Shown here in pieces: positions 39,306 to 50,338 of a stretch of DNA of 64,000 nt. The notes under the pieces were generated by a model. That model ran no database searches and had not been told where the DNA came from. It saw nothing but the letters and a program-made list of their open reading frames with translations. Position 1 is the first letter of the stretch, and every line of letters starts with the position of its first letter. This stretch comes from Verticillium longisporum (taxonomy: Eukaryota; Ascomycota; Sordariomycetes; Glomerellales; Plectosphaerellaceae). The position numbers were made by a program, and so were the translations under genes. The stretch spans positions 930,001 to 994,000 of the forward strand of contig JAETXT010000009.1 in NCBI GenBank assembly GCA_019188255.1, given 5' to 3'.

Positions 39306-40890
39306 ATGGACGATCCATTGCGGTCAAAGATCATCAAGGACAATCCCATTGGAAACGGCCTTGATGCCTTTCGCAAATCGTTCGTTTCTGTCTGCGAGGG
39401 CGCCGGCGCCTCCTGCACTCCTGACGCATTACAGCACCTCCGCCAAGAAGGTAAGAACAGACCGCACAGTACTTGCCAATGTGATCCCCTGACTATTGTG
39501 AAGATATCCAGAATCTCGCCCTTGACCTCCTCTCAGCATTGCAAAGCCTTCGCGCCTCTCGTCTGCTTGGTTCCAGTGGCCGGGGGAAAAATCTCTTCAG
39601 CGACCTATCGAGGCTTAACTTCGCAATCAACTCTGATAACTTCAACCTCGACCACATCGAACCTCTCCTAAGATCTGCCATCGCCGACGAACCCGACAAT
39701 GCCCTCTGGAAACAAGTCTATGACGCTGCTGCCGAATCCACCCCGCCCCCTCGCCCGATAGCGTCTTCCCTCCAACAAACCCTATAGCTACGGAATACTA
39801 GCAGCTTCGCAAACTCGTCCGAGCACCGCAAACATATCGACGATATACTGAAGGAGGAGCTTAGCCCTATATATATCGGGCTTCGGAACTTCCACGATAT
39901 ATACTTTAGAGGCGTAGTTAACCTGGAGTCAGCATCTAGGGCTTTCTTCGAGTAATGCCTTAAGGGTAGCGGCGGACCAAAATTTCAAGATAGTTAGGAG
40001 GGCTAGCCTAGAGATACGAACTAGGATAATATACTAAGCTAGTTTATAGCTTTTAGCGAGAAGCTTATAGTATTCGTAGATAGCTACTAGCCGATCTTAA
40101 TACGCTAATATAGACGAAGACCCTTAGCAAAGCCTAACGAGCTAATTAATAGTTCTATAGGGAGACGAAAGATAGACGTTAAGTTTATAACTAATACTTA
40201 AGCTAGGAAGGACTCGAGATACTACTAGTCCTAGATTCTCGTACTAGGAGAGCTAAAGAGTAACCTATCCGCTAATAAAGCTTTAGAGGTATAGCTTAAT
40301 CTTAGGAGGTATACGAGGGAAGTACTCGCTATATAGGATACTCGTCGCTTCGTCTTAGGCTTTACTATCTATAGGCCTTTCATAAGGGTATAGGCTTTTA
40401 ATAGGATTAGCGGTATCGTATCCGAGCAATTCGATATTAATAATAATAGGTATTAGTTTATATTTACGGTCCTTAGCTTTCTCTAGATAAGTAAAGAAGA
40501 ACTTAAGTTTAATCTAATAATATTAATAGTAAATTACGAGCGGTTTATCGAGATTAAGCGGAACAGTTCTACGGAGCGGATTATTATCGACGAAGTAATA
40601 CTACGGGTACGTTATATAGCTAGCCGGGCGACGACTTACTAGAAGGCCTACCCCGAAGGGCACCCGGGGATACTTCTTATTATTAAGGATTCGTAGTAAT
40701 ATCCTAAATATAATAAGGAGGGCGATCTATTATATAAGGTAATAGATAAAGGCGTAATTAACGTAGCCTAGTATTACTACTATAAAACGGTTTAGATTCG
40801 TAAGATAGACGACGATATTTAGAATAATATTCGATACGGACTAGATATTATAATAGCGACGAACTATCGACTAAGGCGGCCTATACTATT
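39306..40890 (+). pseudogene. FunK1-type kinase copy 2, 3' half destroyed by RIP
   Basis: Starts MDDPLRSKIIKDNPIGNGLD, then an intron near 39451-39504 (GTAAGA donor), LFSDLSRLNFAINSDNF, DHIEPLLRSAIADEPDNALW and PPRPIASSLQQTL before a stop at 39787. The first 480 bases have normal composition. From about 39786 onward the alignment with copy 1 (1978-3100) continues, but the sequence is AT-rich with stops every few codons. Homology ends near 40890, before the region of the catalytic loop. Confidence 0.8.
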
Positions 40891-43800
40891 GTAATAACCA
40901 AGGAAGCAGGGCGGCCGCGAATCGACGACCCCGCGATTAGGGAGCGCGATAAGATAAGAATCGGGCCTACCTGGCAAATTACGTAATAGCTTACTTAGAT
41001 ATAAAGGGTAAGTCGTCGGGCTTACTAAGGACGCCGTAATAAGCTAGGGAATAGTTTACGGGATAATATACCGTAATCCTAATATTATAGATTACTAATA
41101 ACTAACTAGTAAGCTATTTAATATAAGCTTACTACTTAATATAATAAGGATAGGATAGTAGGTATATAAGGATAGATATTCTAGACTTATAGATATATTC
41201 TTTCTTACGATAGTAATTAATCTAAGTCTTACTTTATATTTATTATAACGAGTACGTAACGCTTTACGATACTATATCGTCTTAGAGTTATAACCTAAGC
41301 TTCTATAAATAGTAACCCTAACCCTCTAATAATATTCCCCTTTCGGAAGCTATTAGGTTATAATATTTTAATTACTCTTATTTAGTAGGTTTACTTTATA
41401 ATACTAAGTAATACTTACTATAGGAATAATATCTAGTATCGGAAATAGCGCTAATAACTTAGCCGCTATAATCTAAGAGCTCCGTTTAGAGAACGAGTAG
41501 CTACGAGCCTCGATATAGTAACTTTAAAGCGGAATAAGTATAAAGGCTCTTCCCCTTTAATTATTCGATAATAACCCTAGGGTATTTTAGTCTTTTATTA
41601 CCTAGGTATACTAGTACTATAAAGCTAATAAGGGCTAACTTAAGTACTAGGGCGAGAAGGTCGCTAACGCCTCCTCTTACCTTAAAGGGGACGCTTTATA
41701 TTAATTCGAACCTTTTATTAAGGACTATTCTATTTATATTAAGAAAGAAGATATAAAGTAGGCTACCTAGGATATCTATATAAATATAAACGTATTCGAA
41801 GAAGCTATTAAAGGAGCGTTTAGGGATATAGACGAGGAACGATAAAACGAAAGAAAAATCCTTTAGCTTAAATAGACCGGGCTAGCTATTAAGTACGCTA
41901 CGGAGTTTCGATTCTTAGCTAATCGATTTAATTAGATAGAGTCTACTCTTATAGCCCGTTTCTATAAAGGACTTAAAGACGCTATTAAGGACGACCTTAT
42001 CCGGGAGGATAGACCCGAAACCCTTACTAAGTATATTACTATAGCTATTAAAATCGACGATTATTAATATAAACGTAGAATAGAAAAAGGACGGAAGCCC
42101 GCTATAGGACTATAGAACCTATATATCCCCTATTATCGATCTAATTAAGGACGTAAGTACTAGTATAATAAACCCTATATTAATACGGCTTAGGGATAGA
42201 TTACTTATATAGGACCTATAGAGCTCGATAATACTAGATATAGTAAACCGAAGGATCTTAAGGATATAAAATACTATAATTATAGTAAAAATAGGTATAT
42301 AGCTCGAGAATACTAGTAACCTAAGAAGCCCTAGAAACCCATAAACGAACGATAGCTTAATTATATTTAATACTAGGACTATATTAAAACTAATTAAACC
42401 TTCTATTACTAGGATAATTACTTAACCTATAAGGATAGTAAGGAATAGAATAGATAGTTCCCTAGGGTATTTACGGGATAAAGAACCCTAGCTATAATAA
42501 TTATTACTAGGAAGGAAAGACGAATTTAGAAATAGGCCTAATAAATAACGCTAGAGACCTAGGAAATCGATATAAATAAAGAAAGGGCTTATAAATAAGC
42601 TTACCTAGAACTATAGGCTATACTCTATATTAGACTTATAAGTAACGAGGAATAGGATAAATATATATAAATAAGCTAGAAAGAGGAACCCCTATTAGGA
42701 TAACTTTAACTCTATATCCTAATATAGACCTATACCGTTAATAACCCTAATAAGGATTACGATCCCCTTATACTATGGAACGAACTTATCTACTACGGGA
42801 CTAAGCTATAGAAGGCTAGCGCCCGAAAGTAAGAAAGTACGAAAGAAAACGTATAACTTATAGTAGGAGACTACCTAGTACTTTATTACGCTTACGAATA
42901 ATATTATTAGTTATTCTAGCCCGAATATATCTACGACGATTATAAATATTACTTTAAGGAGAAGGCTATATACTAGTTTCTCCTACGTAATTACTAGATC
43001 GAGCTATAAGTAAAGGTAGAGTTCGAATAGGAGAATCGTAAATAGATCCTATATATAGATAAATATAGTTAGGGTTAGCTTATATTCCGACTAGATCCCG
43101 CTTATTACGATAAATACTATTAAGATAACGCTAGATAGGAGGACTACGATAATAACGTATATATAAAGCACTATATCGCTAAAGCTAGAGATTAGAGACT
43201 TTATCGTATAAAGGACGTTAGGAAGCTACTCTTCCGCGTCTACTATAAGAGCGATAAGAGGAACGATAATTCGGATAGATTATCTATAATATAGCTATTT
43301 ACTATATTACCGCCTTCGGGAAAAGGTAAGCGTCGGTCGGATAGGGATAACGACCGACGAAGGAAGTAAGAGCGATCTACTTAGCTAAACGAACTTATAG
43401 TACGAATTACCTTTATATAAGAATAAACGTAAGAGGACGATAGGTAAGCGCGCTATTAGATAGTAACGCTTAGGGTAATTATATAAGCCCTAAATATATT
43501 AATAAGAATAAAATTATATAGAAATATAAGGAGGAACCCTATTAATTTAGTACAGTAGAAGGATAAGTAATCTTATATAAAGGAGGGATCGTGAATACGG
43601 AGACTACGCCCCTCTAGGTATTTATCTCTCGCTATCAAGGTTATATAACCTTCGATATTATTAATATAGGAGGAAAATAAATTATCCTAAGTATCCTATA
43701 GCTTAGATAATAGAACCCTTAGATTGACTAGATAGCTGGCCGCGTTTAGTAGAGTACGTTAGCTTTTAAGGAAAGACCTATAAGCGGTCTCTTAAGCGAC

Positions 43801-44451
43801 CTCTAACTAGCCCTTACGAATAGGGATAACTTAGAGGAGATAACCCTAGAGGAGCTTATAATAGAATAGTAAGAAAGACTATAGAACGTACCTAAGGAAT
43901 ATTAGAAGTACGAAAAGATCTTTAAGGAAGAAGTCGATATAGTACTACCTAAGTATATATACTACGACTACGAAATCCTAATTAAGGAAAGGGAGAGCCC
44001 CCAATTTAATAAGATCTATAGATTAAACCCTTAATAAATAGATACTCTCGACGAGTATCTTAAGGAGAACCTTAGAAAAGGATATATCCGATTATCGATA
44101 TCCTTAATAAGATACCCGATCCTCTTTATACTAAAGAAGAATAGTAAGGAAAGACTATATATCGATTATAGATAATTAAACGATATTACTATTAAGAATT
44201 ACTATTTATTACCTTTAATATTAGAACTTAGGGATATATTAATAGGAGCTAATTAATTTATAGCGCTCGATCTTAAAGGAATATATAACCTTATCTATAT
44301 TAAGGATAGAGAAGAATAGAAAATAGTATTCCGAATACGACGAGGATATTACGAATATTTAATTATATTATTCGGATTAATTAACGCCCCTATAACCTTC
44401 TAAAATATAATTAACGATATACTACGAGAATTCCTAGACGTCTTCGTAATA
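40891..44451 (+). mobile_element. Ty3/gypsy retrotransposon remnant, heavily RIP-mutated
   Basis: Decayed gag at about 41430-42110 (NSANNLAAII-stop-ELRLENE; YKGLKDAIKDDLIREDRPET; LTKYITIAIKID), retropepsin-like text near 43600-43700 (FISRYQGYITFDIINIGGK) and reverse transcriptase at about 44100-44440 (LYIDYR-stop-LND, FIALDLKGIYNL, FRIRRGYYEYL, LFGLINAPITF). Many stops are TAG/TAA in place of CAG, TGG or CAA. It ends abruptly inside the RT palm, before the catalytic YxDD region, where element B is inserted. LTRs were not identified. Confidence 0.85.
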
Positions 44452-44550
44452 ACGTGCATGATAAGCAAGTGGGCCAAACAAGCAAGTGGGCCACCTGACG
44501 ACGAAAACGCGACCTTCTTACGTTAACCATTAATTCCTCCACCAACAACG

Positions 44551-45864
44551 ATGTCTCCGCCCTCACAAGAACGTCAATTACAGCTTGCTCTTCAGGCTAT
44601 TCAAAATGACCCAGATCTCAGTATACGCGCTGCGACAAATATCTTTGGTGTTCCCCGAATGACCTTGACGCGTCGACTACGCGGTATTACTTCGCAACGC
44701 GACAGGATCCCCCTCAATCGAAATTTGACGGAGCTCGAGGAGTTAACGATTGTTCAATACATACTTGAGCTAAATTCCCGAGCATTTCCTCCCCGGCTTT
44801 GTGAGGTTGAAGATATGGCTAATCGACTGCTAGCCGACCGCGACGCGCCGAGTGTCGGGAAGCGCTGGGCCTCAAACTTCGTCAGGCGACAACCAGAGCT
44901 TAAGACGCGTTTCTTTCGCAGATATGACTATCAGAGAGCCCAATGCGAAGATCCCGAGGCAATTCGCGATTGGTTCGCGCTCGTAAAGAACACAATCGCC
45001 AAATACGGTATCGCGGAGCCTGATATCTATAACTTCGATGAGACTGGGTTTATGATGGGCGTTATCGGGTCCGGAATGGTCGTTACGAACGCCGAAAGAC
45101 GTTCTAATACGAAAATGGTCCAACCAGGAGGTCGGGAATGGGTGACAGTGATCCAAGGCGTTGGCGCAGACGGGTGGTGTGTCCCGCCGTTCATCATTAT
45201 GGCGGGCAAAAATCACCTCTCAAGCTGGTACGAAGACAGCCCTCTACCTCACGACTGGGTAATCGCTACGACAGACAAAGGCTGGACAACAAATGAGAAA
45301 GGTCTAGAATGGATTCAGCATTTTGACAAGCATACCAAGCCCCGTCGGTCGGCCGGATATCGCCTCCTTATCCTAGATGGGCACCAAAGTCACCATTCCG
45401 TTGAGTTCGAGCTCTACTGCAAGGAAAACAACATCATTACGCTATGCATGCCTCCCCATTCATCTCACCTACTTCAACCTCTTGATGTTGGCTGTTTTGG
45501 CCCGCTAAAGCAGGCCTACGGTCGGCAAATTGAGAAGAAGATGAGGGCAGGTACAAGCCACATCACGAAGGAGGACTTCTTTCCCGCGTTTTTCGCAGCT
45601 TTCAAAGAAGCTATGACGGAAAGGAATATCAAGGGAGGGTTCAGAGGTGCTGGGCTTGTCCCAATGAGCCCCGAAATTGTGGTTTCAAAGCTGGATGTGA
45701 AGCTACGGACACCGACGCCCGTCGAGGGGTCCCCGATACATCAGAACCTTGGGTCTCCCAAACGCCTCACAACCCGATTGAAGCTAGCTGTCAGTCAGAG
45801 TTTATTAAAGGTCGAATCGCCCGACACCAAGGAAGCTCTCCGACGTCGATTCTTAACGCTATAG
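44551..45864 (+). CDS. pogo/Fot transposase of element B (HTH + DDE_1), frameshifted near its end
   Basis: 437 codons. HTH (LSIRAATNIFGVPRMTLTRR), CENPB-type HTH (FPPRLCEVEDMANRLLADRD) and the DDE_1 core with FDETGF, ILDGHQSHHS and LQPLDVGCFGPLKQAYG. Unlike A it reads through NIKGGFRGAGLVPMSPEIVV in one frame. After TPTPVEGSP (about 45730) it leaves the family: in the other frame SEPWVSQTPHNP and RIARHQGSSPTSIL match element A's C-terminal part. One base change near the GAGGGGTCCCC run explains this. Confidence 0.92.
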   Translation: MSPPSQERQLQLALQAIQNDPDLSIRAATNIFGVPRMTLTRRLRGITSQRDRIPLNRNLTELEELTIVQYILELNSRAFPPRLCEVEDMANRLLADRDAPSVGKRWASNFVRRQPELKTRFFRRYDYQRAQCEDPEAIRDWFALVKNTIAKYGIAEPDIYNFDETGFMMGVIGSGMVVTNAERRSNTKMVQPGGREWVTVIQGVGADGWCVPPFIIMAGKNHLSSWYEDSPLPHDWVIATTDKGWTTNEKGLEWIQHFDKHTKPRRSAGYRLLILDGHQSHHSVEFELYCKENNIITLCMPPHSSHLLQPLDVGCFGPLKQAYGRQIEKKMRAGTSHITKEDFFPAFFAAFKEAMTERNIKGGFRGAGLVPMSPEIVVSKLDVKLRTPTPVEGSPIHQNLGSPKRLTTRLKLAVSQSLLKVESPDTKEALRRRFLTL

Positions 45865-46205
45865 ACCACTTTACCAAGGGGACGCGTGGAATCATGCATC
45901 AACTCGCCCTATTGAAGTCGGAGAACCAGATCCTTCGAGACGAGAACGCGACACTCAGCAAGCGTCGGAGAGCTAAGAAAACACGTCTCAGGCAAGGAGG
46001 GAGTCTAACTCTAGGTGAGGGACAGGAGATACAAACCAATATCGAGGTTCAGGTCCAGATAAATGAGGAAACGCGTCAGAGAAGCAGTCGCCAACCAAGG
46101 GACGGGACGAAGAAACGGCGCTGCGGTGTCTGCGGCGAGCCTGGACATAATGCGCGAACTTGTCAGCTGGAGACGAGGGCTTCTGAAGAAGAGGATTTCA
46201 AGTAG
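45740..46205 (+). CDS. element B transposase C-terminal part with CCHC zinc knuckle
   Basis: Continuation in a second frame: RIARHQGSSPTSIL, then MHQLALLKSENQILRDENAT (coiled coil), the basic SKRRRAKKTRLRQGG and the knuckle CGVCGEPGHNARTC. Collinear with the C-terminal ORF of element A. Confidence 0.85.
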
Positions 46206-46312
46206 TTTCAATTGATTTAAGGCGTTAGGGTTCACCGGGATGCTGCTGTCGTCGCATGGTCGTGGTCAGGTGGCCCACTTGCTTGTTTGGCCCACTTGCT
46301 TATCATGCACGT

Positions 46313-46655
46313 TAGGGGAAGATATCCGTAGACTAGATAAGTATTAATAAGATAGTAAGCGATAGGCTTATAAAGATTCTCCCGATTTAGAAGTATCGGA
46401 ACTTCGTAAAGCTTCTATAGATAGAGTGCGTACTAGCGGTCTACTAGTAAATAGCTTACTTAATTTCGCCTACCTCTCCTAATACTTATATATATCCTTA
46501 TTTACTTTATAAGCACGATTTCCTTTATTTACCCTAAGAACGCTAACTATTCTAAAGGCACTAAATTCTCTACTAAAAGCCGCTAATAGGTATCTACCTA
46601 ATCTTTCGTGGTTTAGATAGTTAGAGAGAGGCTCGCCTACTTATCTAAGGGGGTA
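46313..46655. repeat. RIP-decayed sequence right of element B
   Basis: AT-rich and CA-poor with many stops. It does not continue the gypsy reverse transcriptase interrupted at 44451. Origin unknown. Confidence 0.6.
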
Positions 46656-46868
46656 TATTACCGATTAGGCAAGGTTCTATTCTATAACCTAGGAGTACTT
46701 TTATCTTAAATATAGAGTCCTTATTTAATGTATTTGATCTATCGTTATCGCCCCGGTAAGACTCCTTACCGATGCTGGATCTAACTAATTACCTTCGTTT
46801 GGACTTCTGGAAGTCTCCTTTTATACCTTAATAACAATTAATCCACTTTGTTCAATTCCGTGGTGACA
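46656..46868 (-). repeat. 213-bp LTR, inverted and RIP-mutated copy of 25292-25504
   Basis: On the minus strand it begins TGTCACCACGGAATTGAAC and ends CGGTAATA. Compared with the copy at 25292, nearly all of about two dozen differences are C-to-T or G-to-A in this copy. Length is identical. Confidence 0.85.
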
Positions 46869-46892
46869 TTAGTCGACGCGAATTTATGCATT

Positions 46893-47591
46893 TTATGCAC
46901 AACGACCAAATGCTGAAACGGTCGCTTTGAAACGGTAATCCTGTTCCGTGTTGAGGCAGACTAGCAAACTCTTTGCTTGATTGACTGCGCCGCCAGTCAC
47001 TGGCCGCCAGGTGCTGACACCAATCCTAGGGCGGCTGGGTGATTGCCACGGTTTCGCCCAGGATGCAACCCTGACCCTACTGCGTACGAGACTTTCGTGA
47101 CTTCCCAGGAAGTCAGACATGGCTGACCAACCCTGATAGCTAGTACACACCTGATGATCATTGAATGTGCCCTTCATGATGGACGGCTCCGAGCCACACG
47201 GTGTCGTGCAGCTTCGGCAACCCAGCGAGGCAAGGCACTGCTTACCCTCTGTACGATCTAACCAAGAGCAGACATCCATACTTGAGCATGAGGACCTGCG
47301 TCCCCGTCCATCGCGTGTCTCACCCAGCTGAGAGCTGGGAGCGAAGTTTTGGATCAACGGCGACCTGTGACCTCGATTGATGCCATCACTACCGCTTTGC
47401 AATACTATCTGCCCGACGTACCCTCTCTGCATCGACAGGAAAGTGTCTTCAGCATGTATTGAAATGGCGGCGCTTTGGACAATGACGCTGGGGGTTTCGA
47501 GGAGAATAGTGGCCGATATGGGCCCTCTCTCGCGGGAATCGTACATGTTCCCCGCTGATGATGTAGGCCTTCTCTGCAGTCTGCTGTTCAA
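46893..47591 (-). CDS. open frame of uncertain status
   Basis: 233 codons without a recognised domain. It overlaps on the opposite strand the start of a decayed methyltransferase (47460 onward), which argues against it for its 5' part. Confidence 0.15.
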   Translation of the reverse strand: MNSRLQRRPTSSAGNMYDSRERGPISATILLETPSVIVQSAAISIHAEDTFLSMQRGYVGQIVLQSGSDGINRGHRSPLIQNFAPSSQLGETRDGRGRRSSCSSMDVCSWLDRTEGKQCLASLGCRSCTTPCGSEPSIMKGTFNDHQVCTSYQGWSAMSDFLGSHESLVRSRVRVASWAKPWQSPSRPRIGVSTWRPVTGGAVNQAKSLLVCLNTEQDYRFKATVSAFGRCA

Positions 47592-48543
47592 GCCTATCTA
47601 ATCCTAATAGGAAGAAAAAGACTTGCTGGACCTCCTAAACTCTATCGTGCTATAGGCACGGGGAGAGTATGTTAGCATTGATATGCCTCTGCAGTCTCGC
47701 ATACTGGATGTCGGCATAGGCACTGGCTGGTAGATGATTAACGTCTTAGAGTGAATGGCAATTAAGGATAAGAAGATGAATAAGGGTGGTTAAGGTTATC
47801 CGCAGCTGGTTTTGGAAAGGACTGCTGAATCACGCTTCTGTAGGCGGTTTGGATATCTCGCTCATAAGTCGCGTATGTTGGTCATTCTCTGCTGTTTTCT
47901 GCCCTCTTGGTTACTACTAACGAACGAACTGTAAGATTCCTGAGTTAGTCTCATTCATGTAAGTAAACATCAAAAATCCCTGGCCAAAACTGTCTCACTC
48001 TGATTAGTTTATATCCAGCTGCTCTTCGGGTCTATCCGTGATTGGAAAGGTATATATAAGCAGGCTTTAGGTGAGTGCGTGCCGCAAGTCTCCGAAGTCA
48101 TTGCTGACCCGTGACTAGCTGCCTCTAACCCGGTGGTCACCTAGAACAGGCCGAAGTCGAGTAGAAGTTCTTTAGCGATAATAGTACTCTAAAGCCTAGC
48201 TCATCTCTCGTCACATAGAGCGATACGCTATATCGTACTCTCCGCACAGCTGGAATGCCACTAGATCTCGACGGGCAGACTAGAAGTATGCTCCAAGAGT
48301 TTGGCTTTATAGGTGTTACCGAGACTACTACAAAACTTCCTATCAACCCCTGGGGCAGCCAAAAAAGCGAGAAGGAGCTTGGCAAGTGGTGTAATGCCGG
48401 GTTAAGCCAGGCCGCTCACTTAATGAGCATAGCGCCCCCTCGCGAGAAGCGAGCGATGGTTAAAGGGTGATATCCTTAAGCTTGTGGATGACGTGAGGCG
48501 GGAAGCTTGCATACTATCAACCCATACGTACTGCAAACTGTGA
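47460..48543 (+). pseudogene. second LaeA/UMTA-like methyltransferase, decayed
   Basis: Pieces in order: EENSGRYGPSLAGIVHVP, KEKDLLDLLNSIVL, DMPLQSRILDVGIGTGW-stop (motif I, about 47685-47730), a gap without match, RVYP-stop-LERYI (about 48030), a probable intron ending near 48119, GHLEQAEVE-stop-KFFSDNS, MLQEFGFIGVTETTTKLPIN and ELGKWCNAGLSQAAHLMSIA. After a frame change near 48470, ILKLVDDVRREACILSTHTY follows and the sequence ends at TGA 48541-48543. Stops fit TGG or CAA changed to TAG/TGA. The C-terminal half is the better preserved. Confidence 0.7.
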
Positions 48544-48849
48544 GCCGTCCGAGTAATAAGTGGATGATGATGATTAGTGATACTGATGCTCTGACCAGAT
48601 ATGTATGGACGGCAAAGAAGCCGGCCTCAAATTGCGCGATCGCACCCACCGAATAAATTCGAGCGGCATAGAAGAAGAGCTGCTGCACTACCGAAGAAGA
48701 AATTCAGACTTAGAGCTCTCGGGATGGCTACTTCGTTTATGCTAATCTTCTACCCCTATCAAGGCGAGTCCGTAAAGCAATCAAAGAGACTATCTGCATG
48801 CTCTTCCAAGTCTATCTCATCCCCGTCCGTCAACGTCCCGTGGTGACCA

Positions 48850-50275
48850 CTCTCTGTATCGTCTCCGCCTTCCGAAGCCCACATAGTGTAGTCTAGGAGA
48901 ACCGATTCCGGGCTTGCAGCTGTATGGAAAGTTAGGCCTGACCCTTCGTTTCCCGTTGGCAGGGAACTAGGGTGTTCCTGATAGAAACGTAATGTTATTG
49001 TCTTTACTTTGTCCTAAGGAAGCGACTTTGTCTTTGCGATAAGCTCCGAAATGTTCCCTTTATTTGCCTTCATATTAAGAGTCGTGATATCGTAAGGGGG
49101 GGTCATAACGTACCGGATGTGGCTATCGATGATCGCCTGGGATTTAGGGCCGTGCTGCTCGTTGCGAGCTAGAGACCGCCGGAAGCGAGCAGCGAGCTCG
49201 TTTCAGTCATCCCTAGAAGCGCTTCCGCAATCTCTACTCACTTTCGGCCCTGGGCTAGAAGCCTGAAGAGGGTTTTATCCTCCTCTGGTCGCCACCTACT
49301 CCCTGGCCGAGGGGCGGAATGTCTCATAGATGCAGTTGCGTGGAAGCTAGAAGTCATGGCCTTAAAAGTTCCCACACCTGGGACAGATTTAGGTGAGATG
49401 GCTGCTTAAGGTTAATTTACTCTTGCAAAACTGTAGAGTCAATCTATTTTTACAGTCTCTTCATCGCCAGTATAAAGTTTTGCTTGCTTTCAACGGCCTG
49501 GAGATCGTTATGGCCCTGCGTCTTCCTTCGCTGGGTTGGTTGTGGCCTAGAGGGGATAAGGTTTATTTTAGCACAGGCAAAAATCGTCACCACGGCTTCC
49601 TTTAATCTTCCGTTAGACGTCCGAAAGTGTCCTGAACATGTTCAATTCCGTTGAAGGCGTTTTCGCCGAGATGGCTACACTCCGCGAGCGGCTTATTCAA
49701 CTTAAAGCTAAGATCGAGCCGAGCCCTATTACGTTACTAGGCACGAGTCTATTAGGGAGACGGAAGCGGATCGCCTCGGCAGTCTCCTATTCGAAGAAGC
49801 CGAAGAACGATTACCCAGTCACATCTCGGTAAGTCGAGCCTACTTATAGTCCCACGTCGGGTCGGAAAGCTAGGTATTTCCTTGGTAACGTAGTCACGGC
49901 GGTCGCTACTAGGTCAGAGACGGAGGAGCGGGGAGAAGAGATGGGGTTAACGGACGATATCTACTGTGTTTCGCCTATAATATCTCTATCGACGTTCGAG
50001 TCAATGCCGATTAGCTGCCAATTACGGTTCGGTTCAGTCCCATCCAGTAGGTTTTCGAGGATTTCGAGAATATTAGAGGTCGGAGACTTAAAGTTAAGGA
50101 TACGGTAATAATCCACCTAACGTGTAGTGGCTATAGTGAACATATTAGTTTAGTTTCCTAGTAGCGAAGGTCGAGTATTACTTAGTAGTAGATAGTGTGT
50201 GTTTAGAGAAGCCTGTTACGGAGATTAATCCTTTAGCGCATCTCAGATCGCCCGAGCAGAAGACATCCGCGACTT
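48850..50275. other. no supported gene
   Basis: Short frames such as 49638-49832 (LRERLIQLKAKIEPSP) lack context. Composition is mildly AT-shifted, perhaps old repeat sequence. Confidence 0.35.
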
Positions 50276-50338
50276 TTGCAGCTCATACCTTCGGCACTGA
50301 GAAGTCACAAAGTCAGAAACTCCATCCGTGACGCCTCA

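Larger units (their letters stand above)
44452..46312 (+). mobile_element. Fot/pogo-type DNA transposon, family B (1861 bp)
   Basis: Perfect terminal inverted repeats of about 48 bp starting ACGTGCATGATAAGCAAG, flanked by TA. Each end contains two AAGCAAGTGG motifs at a 17-bp period, the same architecture as element A with different sequence. Length and gene order match A, but proteins differ at many positions. The left flank is gypsy RT; the right flank does not continue it. Confidence 0.95.
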
